A stretch of DNA of 64,000 nucleotides from Klebsiella quasivariicola (GTDB lineage: Bacteria; Pseudomonadota; Gammaproteobacteria; Enterobacterales; Enterobacteriaceae). Shown here piece after piece: positions 16,730-24,851 of this stretch. Each line of letters begins with the position of its first letter. Within the stretch, counting starts at the first letter, position 1. Both the position numbers and the translations under genes were made by a program. The stretch is taken from the NCBI RefSeq assembly GCF_002269255.1, contig NZ_CP022823.1, positions 930,001 through 994,000 on the forward strand, read 5' to 3'. The notes under the pieces are model-generated. The model made no database searches. It was not told the origin of the DNA and saw only the letters and a list, made by a program, of their open reading frames with translations.

Positions 16730-16811
16730 CCCAGAGGTATTGATAGGTGGAGTCAACGTCACGTTGACCACTTTACTTACACCAGCCTGCGCAGATGCGC
16801 AGGTTTTTTTT
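16730..16811 (+). ncRNA. omrB: OmrB small regulatory RNA
   Basis: About 82 nt. It begins CCCAGAGGTATTGATAGGTG, the conserved pairing end of OmrA/OmrB, and ends in the hairpin CCTGCGCAGATGCGCAGG with a T run (16804-16812). A -10 box TATTCT (16718-16723) is correctly spaced. In E. coli, OmpR induces OmrB under high osmolarity; it then uses Hfq to repress outer-membrane protein, curli and flagellar regulator mRNAs. The place between galR and aas is conserved. The middle part differs from omrA. Confidence 0.93.
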
Positions 16812-16928
16812 TGCCCGTCGTCGACGGTGTTACAGATAGCGAAAATCGTAATACCTGGTTGCACTTAGGCTCACTCCCTTGCGTTTTCCCGCTGGTCCGT
16901 TACGGGCGAAAAACGCGACAATCGAGAT

Positions 16929-17016
16929 CCCAGAGGTATTGATAGGTGAGTTTCTTAGGTACGCTCTTCGTACTGAATGTCTTACACCAACCTGCGCGGA
17001 TGCGCAGGTTTTTTTT
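16929..17016 (+). ncRNA. omrA: OmrA small regulatory RNA
   Basis: About 88 nt. The first 20 nt are identical to omrB, the middle (GTTTCTTAGGTACGCTCTTC) is different, and the end is the hairpin CCTGCGCGGATGCGCAGG with a T run (17009-17016). A -10-like GACAAT (16917-16922) precedes it. Function and OmpR control as for OmrB; the unlike middle parts suggest some separate targets. Confidence 0.93.
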
Positions 17017-17102
17017 ATTCCGAAAATCTCCCCGCTGCACTGCTTTCCCATGCCTTCTCGTGTAACCTGCTTTGACTCATCAACCGGTCACATGGAGTTG
17101 TT

Positions 17103-19262
17103 ATGCTTTTGGGATTTTTCAGACTGCTGTTCAAGGGGTTATACCGGGTCAGACTGACCGGCGACACGCAGGCTTTATACCAGCAAAAGGTCTTAATTAC
17201 CCCGAACCACGTCTCTTTCCTCGACGGCATTCTGCTGGCGCTGTTTTTGCCGGTCCGACCGGTTTTCGCGGTCTATACCTCGATCAGCCAGCGCTGGTTT
17301 ATGCGCGCGCTGACGCCAATTATCGATTTTGTGCCGCTGGACCCGACCAAACCGATGTCGATCAAACATCTGGTGCGCCTGATTGAGCAGGGGCGGCCGG
17401 TGGTCATCTTCCCGGAGGGGCGAATTTCGGTCAGCGGCTCGCTGATGAAAATTTATGACGGCGCCGCCTTTGTCGCCGCTAAATCGCAGGCGACCATCGT
17501 GCCGCTGCGCATTGAAGGCGCCGAACTGACGCCGTTCAGCCGGCTGAAGGGGCTGGTGAAGCGTCGCCTGTTCCCGCGTATTCAACTGCACCTGCTGCCG
17601 CCCACCCATCTGCCGATGCCCGAGGCGCCGCGCGCCCGCGACCGGCGCAAAATTGCCGGAGAAATGCTGCATCAGATCATGATGGAAGCCCGGATGGCGG
17701 TGCGTCCGCGGGAAACCCTGTATGAGTCGCTGCTGGCGGCGCAGGACCGTTTCGGCGCGCGCAAACCCTGCGTGGAGGATATAAACTTCCAGCCGGATAC
17801 CTATCGCAAGCTGCTGACCAAGACCCTGTTTGTTGCCCGCATTCTGGAAAAATACAGCCAGCCGGGTGAGAAGATCGGCCTGATGCTGCCTAACGCCGGC
17901 ATCAGCGCGGCGGTGATTTTCGGCGCTATCGCCCGCGGGCGTATTCCGGCGATGATGAACTATACCGCCGGGGTGAAAGGGCTCAGCAGCGCGATAGCCG
18001 CCGCGGAGATCAACACCATTTTCACCTCGCGCACCTTCCTCGATAAAGGCAAACTCTGGCATCTGCCGGAGCAGCTGACCCAGGTGCGCTGGGTATTCCT
18101 CGAAGATCTTAAAGGCGATATCACCCTCGCGGACAAACTGTGGATTTTCGGTCATCTGCTGGCGCCGCGTCTGGCGCAGGTTAAGCAGCAGCCGGAAGAC
18201 GCAGCGATGATCCTCTTCACCTCCGGCTCGGAGGGCAATCCGAAAGGGGTGGTGCACAGCCATAAGAGTCTGCTGGCCAACGTCGAGCAGATCAAAACTA
18301 TCGCCGACTTTACCGCCAACGACCGCTTTATGTCGGCGCTGCCGCTGTTCCACTCCTTTGGCCTCACCGTCGGCCTGTTGACGCCGCTGTTTACCGGGGC
18401 GGAAGTGTTTCTCTATCCCAGCCCGCTGCACTATCGCGTGGTGCCGGAGCTGGTCTACGATCGTAATTGTACCGTTTTGTTCGGTACCTCAACCTTCCTC
18501 GCCAACTATGCCCGCTTCGCTAACCCCTATGATTTCTACCGCCTGCGCTACGTGGTCGCCGGGGCGGAGAAGCTGCAGGAGAGCACCAAACAGCTGTGGC
18601 AGGATAAATTCGGCCTGCGCATCCTCGAAGGCTATGGCGTGACCGAGTGCGCGCCGGTGGTCTCGATTAACGTGCCGATGGCGGCGAAGGTCGGCACCGT
18701 GGGCCGCATTCTGCCGGGGATGGACGCCCGCCTGCTGGCGATGCCCGGCATTGAGCAAGGGGGACGGCTGCAGCTGAAGGGACCGAACATCATGAAAGGC
18801 TACCTGCGGGTGGAAAACCCCGGGGTGCTGGAAGCGCCTGCGGCGGAAAACCAGCACGGCGAGCTGGAAGCGGGCTGGTATGACACCGGCGATATCGTGA
18901 CCTTCGACGAGCAGGGCTATGTTCGCATTCAGGGCCGCGCGAAGCGTTTCGCCAAAATCGCCGGCGAGATGATCTCCCTGGAGATGGTGGAGCAGGTGGC
19001 CCTCGGCGCGTCGCCGGACAAGATGCACGCCACGGCGATTAAACAGGACGCCAGCAAAGGCGAGGCGCTGGTGCTGTTTACTACCGATAATGAACTGACT
19101 CGCGAAGCCCTGCTGCGCTATGCTCGCCAGCACGGAGTACCGGAGCTGGCGGTACCGCGAGATATACGCTGGCTGAAACAGCTGCCGGTGCTCGGCAGCG
19201 GCAAGCCAGACTATGTCACCCTAAAAAACATGGTCGACGAGGCGGAAACAACCCATGAGTGA
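17103..19262 (+). CDS. aas: Aas, 2-acyl-glycerophosphoethanolamine acyltransferase / acyl-ACP synthetase
   Basis: A 719-residue two-domain inner-membrane enzyme. The N-terminal PlsC-type acyltransferase has the H36-x4-D41 motif (NHVSFLDG) and the FPEGRIS block. The C-terminal AMP-binding synthetase has the P-loop TSGSEGNPKG near residue 372 and YDTGDIV. It activates fatty acids onto ACP and transfers them to lysophosphatidylethanolamine, repairing phospholipids used for lipoprotein acylation. GGAG precedes the start. It overlaps lplT by 8 nt; LplT supplies its lysophospholipid substrate. Confidence 0.97.
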   Translation: MLLGFFRLLFKGLYRVRLTGDTQALYQQKVLITPNHVSFLDGILLALFLPVRPVFAVYTSISQRWFMRALTPIIDFVPLDPTKPMSIKHLVRLIEQGRPVVIFPEGRISVSGSLMKIYDGAAFVAAKSQATIVPLRIEGAELTPFSRLKGLVKRRLFPRIQLHLLPPTHLPMPEAPRARDRRKIAGEMLHQIMMEARMAVRPRETLYESLLAAQDRFGARKPCVEDINFQPDTYRKLLTKTLFVARILEKYSQPGEKIGLMLPNAGISAAVIFGAIARGRIPAMMNYTAGVKGLSSAIAAAEINTIFTSRTFLDKGKLWHLPEQLTQVRWVFLEDLKGDITLADKLWIFGHLLAPRLAQVKQQPEDAAMILFTSGSEGNPKGVVHSHKSLLANVEQIKTIADFTANDRFMSALPLFHSFGLTVGLLTPLFTGAEVFLYPSPLHYRVVPELVYDRNCTVLFGTSTFLANYARFANPYDFYRLRYVVAGAEKLQESTKQLWQDKFGLRILEGYGVTECAPVVSINVPMAAKVGTVGRILPGMDARLLAMPGIEQGGRLQLKGPNIMKGYLRVENPGVLEAPAAENQHGELEAGWYDTGDIVTFDEQGYVRIQGRAKRFAKIAGEMISLEMVEQVALGASPDKMHATAIKQDASKGEALVLFTTDNELTREALLRYARQHGVPELAVPRDIRWLKQLPVLGSGKPDYVTLKNMVDEAETTHE

Positions 19263-20448
19263 GTCAGTACATACTAACCCTTCGTTGTACTCGAAAGGGA
19301 TGATGGCGGTAATCGGCGCCCAGTTCCTGTCGGCCTTCGGCGACAATGCGCTTCTCTTCGCCACCCTGGCGCTGATGAAGCAGCTCTATTATCCGGAATG
19401 GAGCCAGCCGGTCCTGCAGATGTTGTTTGTGGGCGCTTACATTCTTTTTGCCCCCTTTGTCGGCCAGTTTGCCGATAGCTTTGCCAAAGGCCGGGTGATG
19501 ATGGTGGCCAACGGCCTGAAGCTGCTCGGCGCCGGCTGCATCTGCTTCGGCGTCAATCCGTTTATCGGCTATACGCTGGTGGGGATTGGCGCCGCCGCCT
19601 ACTCGCCGGCCAAGTATGGCATTCTCGGCGAACTGACTACCGGCGATAAGTTAGTGAAGGCTAACGGACTGATGGAGTCCTCGACCATCGCGGCGATCCT
19701 GCTGGGCTCCATGGCCGGCGGGATCCTCGCCGACTGGCACGTGCTGGCGGCGCTGATCGTCTGCGCGCTGGTCTACGGCGGGGCGGTGGTGGCAAACCTA
19801 TGGATACCCAAGCTGCCGGCGGCGCGCCCGGGGCAGTCGTGGCGTTTTAAGCCAATGACGCACAGCTTCTTCAGCGCCTGCCGCACGCTGTGGCGCAACG
19901 GCGAAACCCGCTTTTCGCTGATGGGGACCAGCCTGTTCTGGGGCGCTGGCGTGACCCTGCGCTTCCTGCTGGTGATCTGGGTGCCGGTGGCGCTGGGCAT
20001 TACCAGCAACGCCATGCCTACCTATCTTAATGCGATGGTGGCGGTGGGGATTGTGCTGGGGGCCGGGGCGGCGGCGAAGCTGGTGACTCTGGAGACGGTA
20101 TCGCGCTGTATGCCGGCGGGAATATTGATCGGTATCGCGGTGATGGCCTTTGCGGTGCAGCAGTCGCTGCTGCCGGCGTTCGGTCTGCTGTTACTGCTCG
20201 GGGTGTTCGGCGGGTTCTTTATCGTACCGTTGAACGCGCTGCTGCAGGAGCGTGGGAAACATTCGGTCGGGGCGGGTAACGCCATTGCGGTACAGAACCT
20301 GGGCGAAAACGTGGCGATGTTGCTGATGCTGGGGCTCTATTCCCTGGCGGTGAGCGTGGGCGTTCCGCCGGTCGCCGTCGGCACAGGATTTGGCGCGGTG
20401 TTTGCCGTGGCCATCGCCGCGCTGTGGATCTGGGGCCGGCGTAAATAA
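19255..20448 (+). CDS. lplT: LplT, lysophospholipid flippase
   Basis: A 397-residue major-facilitator protein with about twelve helices. It flips lysophospholipids, chiefly lysophosphatidylethanolamine, from the outer to the inner leaflet of the inner membrane, where Aas re-acylates them. The visible MFS features include GQFADSFAKGRVM between helices 2 and 3. It overlaps the end of aas by 8 nt, giving tight coupling. In some bacteria the two are one fused protein. Confidence 0.96.
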   Translation: MSESVHTNPSLYSKGMMAVIGAQFLSAFGDNALLFATLALMKQLYYPEWSQPVLQMLFVGAYILFAPFVGQFADSFAKGRVMMVANGLKLLGAGCICFGVNPFIGYTLVGIGAAAYSPAKYGILGELTTGDKLVKANGLMESSTIAAILLGSMAGGILADWHVLAALIVCALVYGGAVVANLWIPKLPAARPGQSWRFKPMTHSFFSACRTLWRNGETRFSLMGTSLFWGAGVTLRFLLVIWVPVALGITSNAMPTYLNAMVAVGIVLGAGAAAKLVTLETVSRCMPAGILIGIAVMAFAVQQSLLPAFGLLLLLGVFGGFFIVPLNALLQERGKHSVGAGNAIAVQNLGENVAMLLMLGLYSLAVSVGVPPVAVGTGFGAVFAVAIAALWIWGRRK

Positions 20449-20450
20449 CC

Positions 20451-20545
20451 TCCCGGCTTGCGCTGCGCTTAACCGGGCGACGGGTTCACCAATATCTGCT
20501 CTTCGATAGCCCGGGTAAGGCGTATACGCCGTCACCCGGGGCTTT
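20451..20545. repeat. Two REP-like palindromes between convergent lplT and tas
   Basis: The first unit has CCCGG (20452-20456) against CCGGG (20473-20477). The second is better: AGCCCGGGT (20508-20516) with ACCCGGGGCT (20534-20543) outside and GGCG/CGCC inside. Such CCGGGT-type palindromes recur at intergenic 3' ends in this window and match the REP elements of Klebsiella. They can stabilise mRNA ends or terminate. Confidence 0.7.
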
Positions 20546-20551
20546 ACTTTC

Positions 20552-21592
20552 TTACGGTGCCGGGTAGGTATAAACCTGATGCACCGCTTCAATCTCCGCT
20601 AATACCTCTTCACTCAGCTCAAGCTGCAAACTTTCCACGTTGGCCTGCAGCTGCGCCATGGTCGTCGCCCCCAGCAGGGTGCTGGCGACAAACGGCTGCC
20701 GACGCACAAAGGCCAGCGCCATTTGCGCCGGATCGAGGCCATGGCGTTTGGCGATATCCACATAGGCCGCAACCGCTTTCTGCGACTGCTCGCTGCTGTA
20801 GCGCGTAAAGCGGCTGAACAGCGTATTGCGCGCCCCCGCCGGCTTCGCACCGTTGAGATACTTGCCGGTCAGTGTGCCGAAGGCAAGGCAGGAGTAGGCC
20901 AGCAGCTCCACGCCTTCAAACTGGCTCACTTCCGCGAGGCCGACTTCAAAGCTGCGGTTCAGCAGGCTGTAAGGGTTCTGAATGGTCACGATCCGCGGCA
21001 GGTCGTGCTTATCCGCCAGGTGCAGATAACGCATCACGCCGAAGGCGGTTTCGTTCGACACGCCAATGTAGCGGATCTTCCCGGCGCGCTGGAACTCGGT
21101 CAGCGCTTCGAGAGTATCCAGCAGGGTCACGGCGGGCGCGGCGTCAGCCCAGGTGTAGCCCAGCTTGCCAAAGCAGTTGGTTGGGCGCTGCGGCCAGTGT
21201 ACCTGGTACAGGTCGAGGTAATCGGTCTGCAGCCGCTTCAGGCTGGCATGCAGCGCCTCGCGGATATTTTTACGGTCCAGGACGTGGTTGGGCCGAATGC
21301 TGCTGTCGTTATTGCGCGCGGGCCCGCTGACTTTCGAGGCGAGCACCAGCTTTTCGCGATTGCCGCGTTTCGCCAGCCAGTTGCCGACGTAGGTTTCGGT
21401 CAGCCCCTGAGTTTCCGGGCGCGGCGGGACCGGGTACATTTCGGCGACATCGATCAGGTTGATGCCATTGGCAACCGCATAGTCGAGCTGCTGATGGGCA
21501 TCGGCCTCGCTGTTCTGTTCGCCAAAAGTCATGGTTCCCAGCCCGAGGGTGCTGATTTCAAGAGAACTGTGTGGGATACGGTGATACTGCAT
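20552..21592 (-). CDS. tas: Tas, aldo/keto reductase
   Basis: A 346-residue NADP-dependent aldo/keto reductase with the (beta/alpha)8 barrel. The catalytic tetrad is recognisable in NLIDVAEMY (Asp, Tyr), LVLASKVSG (Lys) and LYQVHWPQ (His). The E. coli homologue Tas can compensate for tyrosine auxotrophy when overexpressed, but its physiological substrate is not known. It lies downstream of ygdR with a 220-bp gap, and faces lplT across REP elements. AAAGGAAG precedes the start. Confidence 0.93.
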   Translation of the reverse strand: MQYHRIPHSSLEISTLGLGTMTFGEQNSEADAHQQLDYAVANGINLIDVAEMYPVPPRPETQGLTETYVGNWLAKRGNREKLVLASKVSGPARNNDSSIRPNHVLDRKNIREALHASLKRLQTDYLDLYQVHWPQRPTNCFGKLGYTWADAAPAVTLLDTLEALTEFQRAGKIRYIGVSNETAFGVMRYLHLADKHDLPRIVTIQNPYSLLNRSFEVGLAEVSQFEGVELLAYSCLAFGTLTGKYLNGAKPAGARNTLFSRFTRYSSEQSQKAVAAYVDIAKRHGLDPAQMALAFVRRQPFVASTLLGATTMAQLQANVESLQLELSEEVLAEIEAVHQVYTYPAP

Positions 21593-21812
21593 AGCCAGCT
21601 TCCTTTTTATTTATAAGGTCAGGCATTCCCCGACAAAGGAGTATCAACATGGCAGAGGGTGAGAAAAAGAGGAAGTAAAAAATCAAAAAAGCCGGGTGAC
21701 GAGGAGGGGCGGTGGGTGAAACCCGCGGCGTCCTGGTATATCCCGACTCTTCTCAAAAGACTGGTGGTCGGTAAGCGCAGCGTCAACAGAAGCTGGGGCC
21801 GACAGGGAAAGA

Positions 21813-22031
21813 TTAACGCTTAATGATTTGCGAAACGTCGTCACGATTGATCTGCATTTTATTACCCTGCTGATCTTCGTAACTGATAAGACCGGTATCG
21901 TCATCCACGGTAGGTTTACCGTCGGTCAGGATCATTCGCCCATCTTTGGTCGCCATGACGTAATCGCTGCTGCAACCGGAAACCGAGAACGCCAGTCCTA
22001 CGGCGGAAATCAATACTGCCCATTTTTTCAT
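21813..22031 (-). CDS. ygdR: YgdR, small DUF903-type lipoprotein
   Basis: A 72-residue lipoprotein. The start at 22031 (MKKWAVLISAVGLAFSVSGC) has GAGG about 10 nt upstream and gives the same length as E. coli YgdR; a start two codons earlier is possible. The lipobox VSGC places the acylated Cys at residue 20, followed by SSDY (Ser at +2), which favours outer-membrane sorting. The mature part is a small beta-rich domain (YVMATKDGRMILTDGKP). Function unknown. Confidence 0.93.
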   Translation of the reverse strand: MKKWAVLISAVGLAFSVSGCSSDYVMATKDGRMILTDGKPTVDDDTGLISYEDQQGNKMQINRDDVSQIIKR

Positions 22032-22121
22032 CGTCATCACCTCTTCAGTAGCTGCACCCCATACCCGTCTATTAATAGCCTGATTTGTGAGACATAAAAA
22101 GCAGTAAAGTCTGAAAAAGGG

Positions 22122-22145
22122 TTGCAGCCTGTGACCAGGCTGCAA
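22122..22145 (-). terminator. Terminator of ygdQ
   Basis: A perfect 10-bp stem, TTGCAGCCTG (22122-22131) and CAGGCTGCAA (22136-22145), with a 4-nt loop, 10 nt past the ygdQ stop. On the minus strand it is followed by CCCTTTTTC, consistent with a rho-independent terminator. Confidence 0.75.
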
Positions 22146-22154
22146 TTTTGTGGT

Positions 22155-22868
22155 TTACAGCGGGTTTTTCTTATTACGCAGCAGGTTAAGGCTCTCCACC
22201 GCGATAGAGAAGAACATGGCGAAATAGATGTATCCCTTCGGCACATGAACGTCGAAACTTTCCAGCATCAGGGTAAAGCCGACGAGGATCAGAAACGACA
22301 GCGCCAGCATTTTCACGGAAGGATGACGGTCAACAAAATCGCCGATAGGTCGCGCGGCGAACATCATCACCCCCACCGCGATCACCACCGCCGCCATCAT
22401 AATGAACAGATGATCTGACAGGCCGACGGCGGTGATGACGGAGTCGAGGCTGAAGATGATATCCAGCAGCATGATCTGCACGATGGCGCCGAGGAAGGAG
22501 TGAACGTTAGTTTTCAGCCCCTCCTCTTCACCTTCGATAGATTCATGGATCTCTTTACTGGCTTTCCAGATAAGGAACAGTCCGCCGAGCAGCAAGATCA
22601 GATCGCGAAACGAAATCTCCTGACCGAGGACGGTGAAGAGCGGATTGGTCAGCTTAACGACCCAGGCGATAGAGGCCAGCAGCGCCAGACGCATGACCAT
22701 CGCCCCCATCAGACCGATCCGCCGCGCATGGGCGCGCTGGGCGGTAGGTAGCTTGGCCACGACCAGAGAGAGAAAAATAATATTATCGATCCCGAGCACG
22801 ATCTCCAGCAGCGTCAACGTGCCCAGCGCCAGCCAGGCGTTAGGATCGGTTATCCATGCAAATAACAT
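22155..22868 (-). CDS. ygdQ: YgdQ, TerC/YoaE-family inner-membrane protein
   Basis: A 237-residue membrane protein with about seven helices and the TerC family motifs LEIVLGIDNIIFLS and LDIIFSLDSVITAVG, in which paired Asp residues in helices 1 and 4 may handle metal ions. Related proteins (Alx, MeeF/MeeY) export manganese. E. coli YgdQ itself has no settled function. It lies between mutH and ygdR as in E. coli. Confidence 0.92.
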   Translation of the reverse strand: MLFAWITDPNAWLALGTLTLLEIVLGIDNIIFLSLVVAKLPTAQRAHARRIGLMGAMVMRLALLASIAWVVKLTNPLFTVLGQEISFRDLILLLGGLFLIWKASKEIHESIEGEEEGLKTNVHSFLGAIVQIMLLDIIFSLDSVITAVGLSDHLFIMMAAVVIAVGVMMFAARPIGDFVDRHPSVKMLALSFLILVGFTLMLESFDVHVPKGYIYFAMFFSIAVESLNLLRNKKNPL

Positions 22869-22930
22869 TGTTCAAAGTCCTGCAAAATAGAAAGCAGCAA
22901 TTATATGCAACCCCAACGCAGAACAAAAAA

Positions 22931-23626
22931 TTAATCGTGTTGTAACAAGAAATGGCGGGCGAGCAGGGCGGCGGTAAAATTCTTTTTCAGATAGAAACCG
23001 CGCGGCAACGTGAGGATCGTCTCGCCGCGGGCGCCGATGGCTTCGGTCAGCGCCTTGCTGTTGGCGGCTTTCGGTCTTAACTGCAGCACCTCGCCGTGGC
23101 GGGCGGTTATGCGCTCTACCTCACCGAGGACAATGAGATCCATCAGTTCTTCCCAGTCCATGCGCAGCTGGCGCTCCTCATCTTCGTCCGGGCTCCATAA
23201 CAGCGGTGCGCCGACGCGCCGCGCCGCCAGCGGGATGGTGCGTTCACCCTCCACCGGGATCCACAGGACACGCTGCAGCTTATGTCGTACATGGCTGCTC
23301 TCCCAGGTGACGCCGCTATTGCCGGTTAACGGGGCGACGCAGACAAAGGTGGTCTCCAGCGGGCGTCCCCGGCTGTCGATGGGGATCGTTTTGAGCTCCA
23401 CCCCCAGCGCGGCGAAGTCCTGCTCGGGTTTACTGCCCGCGCTGGCCCCCAGCCATAGCTCCAGCAGAATGCCCGTCCAGCCTTTATCACGCTTCAGATC
23501 GCGGGGAATGGGGATCCCCGCCAGCGCCGCCAGCTCGCCCAGCGAATAGCCGGCCAGCTGGCGGGCCTGGGCCAGCAGCTGTTCCTGACTTTGCGGCGGT
23601 GAGGAGAGGGGAGCGATAGCGGGCAT
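22931..23626 (-). CDS. mutH: MutH, GATC-specific mismatch-repair endonuclease
   Basis: A 231-residue type II restriction-like nuclease that nicks the unmethylated strand at hemimethylated GATC, triggered by MutS-MutL. The catalytic D-x6-E-x-K motif is intact: Asp70, Glu77, Lys79 (QDFAALGVELKTIP). Start at 23626 has AAAGG upstream. Its upstream intergenic region contains DnaA boxes, see the DARS2-like entry. Confidence 0.97.
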   Translation of the reverse strand: MPAIAPLSSPPQSQEQLLAQARQLAGYSLGELAALAGIPIPRDLKRDKGWTGILLELWLGASAGSKPEQDFAALGVELKTIPIDSRGRPLETTFVCVAPLTGNSGVTWESSHVRHKLQRVLWIPVEGERTIPLAARRVGAPLLWSPDEDEERQLRMDWEELMDLIVLGEVERITARHGEVLQLRPKAANSKALTEAIGARGETILTLPRGFYLKKNFTAALLARHFLLQHD

Positions 23627-23670
23627 AGGGCAATACCTTTGGTTAAAAAGTGAGCGCTAATTTCGCGCGT

Positions 23671-24140
23671 TGTGGATAGAGTTTACCGTTTTCTGAGTAA
23701 CTATACCAATCACATGATTTATATGACTTTTTAAACTTATCAGGCCGCTGATGAAAACCGTGAAAATGGGTTTTCCAGAACTGGTCACTGACAATAAACA
23801 GGATCTTACACCATGTTATCCACAGAAAAGTGGGATAACTGGGGAAAAGCCCCACTACTGGTTCGATTTACAGCCTTGACGTGCGACGAAAATCGAAATT
23901 TTAGAGAAAATCTGCCCGCGGCCTGCGCGTAATCTGTGGATAAAATCGACATTGCTCGATCTTTCATCAGTCGCCGGATCGCATATGTGATGATCGTCAC
24001 GTTATGCTGTAATAAGTGAAAGGAATATATTCTAACTTAATGAATATGCTATCATTATTTTAAGGTGCTAGCGGTGCGATGTTCGGATTACTCCGGGTTT
24101 TCCCGGGTTAATTCCGTACTTCTTCACAACTCTATCCACA
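23671..24140. other. DARS2-like DnaA-reactivating site in the mutH-rppH intergenic region
   Basis: The 680 bp between mutH and rppH contain no gene but several DnaA boxes: CTATCCACA complement at 23671-23679, TTATCCACA at 23816-23824, TTATCCACA complement at 23935-23943 and CTATCCACA at 24132-24140. In E. coli the DnaA-reactivating sequence DARS2, which converts ADP-DnaA to ATP-DnaA and promotes initiation, lies in this same neighbourhood by mutH. AT-rich stretches (24005-24060) could hold IHF and Fis sites. The box positions are seen; the function is inferred. Confidence 0.72.
23815..23839. promoter_or_regulatory. Head-to-head DnaA boxes, probable DARS core
   Basis: GTTATCCAC (23815-23823) faces GTGGGATAAC (23830-23839), an inverted pair with a 6-nt centre. 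The left box is a perfect TTATCCACA; the right is a weaker TTATCCCAC. Opposed DnaA boxes form the core of DARS elements. Confidence 0.65.
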
Positions 24141-24308
24141 GAAAAAGTGAATAAAATGGGGCGTCACGCACTTTCATTGTTTATAACTCTGGCAATTACT
24201 GTGAGTTATTCAAATGTTATCCGTTCTCAGTGTGCGAACAGAGTGGTTTACCGTTTCCGGCGAGTGTGAAACAATCATTCACATTGAAGCTTATCTTGAG
24301 GTAGTCCG

Positions 24309-24839
24309 GTGATTGATGACGATGGCTACCGCCCAAATGTCGGTATTGTAATCTGTAATCGTCAGGGCCAGGTGATGTGGGCCCGACGCTATGGTCAGCA
24401 CTCGTGGCAGTTCCCGCAAGGGGGCATAAATCCAGGAGAATCCGCAGAGCAGGCGATGTATCGGGAGTTATTTGAAGAGGTCGGGCTAAGCCGTAAAGAT
24501 GTGCGGATCCTGGCCTCGACCCGTAACTGGCTGCGTTACAAGTTGCCTAAACGTTTGGTGCGTTGGGACACAAAGCCGGTTTGTATCGGCCAGAAACAAA
24601 AGTGGTTTCTTTTGCAGTTGATCGGCAACGATGCGGACATCAATATGCAAACCAGCAGTACACCTGAATTTGATGGTTGGCGCTGGGTGAGTTACTGGTA
24701 CCCGGTTCGCCAGGTGGTGTCGTTCAAGCGCGACGTCTACCGCCGGGTGATGAAAGAGTTCGCCAGCGTGACCATGTCGCTGGCGGAGAGTGCACCTAAG
24801 CCGCAAAGCGCGCCTGCTTATCGACGTAAAAGAGGTTAA
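24309..24839 (+). CDS. rppH: RppH (NudH), RNA pyrophosphohydrolase
   Basis: A 176-residue Nudix hydrolase starting with GTG, as in E. coli. The Nudix box covers residues 38-60 (GGINPGESAEQAMYRELFEE) with metal-binding Glu53, Glu56, Glu57. RppH removes pyrophosphate from the 5' end of transcripts and so starts RNase E-dependent mRNA decay. ptsP follows after 12 nt, in one operon. Confidence 0.97.
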   Translation: MIDDDGYRPNVGIVICNRQGQVMWARRYGQHSWQFPQGGINPGESAEQAMYRELFEEVGLSRKDVRILASTRNWLRYKLPKRLVRWDTKPVCIGQKQKWFLLQLIGNDADINMQTSSTPEFDGWRWVSYWYPVRQVVSFKRDVYRRVMKEFASVTMSLAESAPKPQSAPAYRRKRG

Positions 24840-24851
24840 GCCACGCACATT

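Larger units (their letters stand above)
16482..17102. other. galR-aas intergenic region with the omr small RNAs
   Basis: About 620 bp with no protein gene. Two small RNA genes with the same orientation (omrB then omrA), their promoters, and a GalR-type operator near galR account for most of it. Open frames across it are by-products of the conserved RNA sequences. Confidence 0.85.

Noticed and set aside
16575..17157. Open frames of 73-97 codons across the galR-aas gap
   Set aside because: They share a repeated IPEVLIG or CADAQVFF stretch only because they read through the omrB and omrA RNA genes; no ribosome site and no family.
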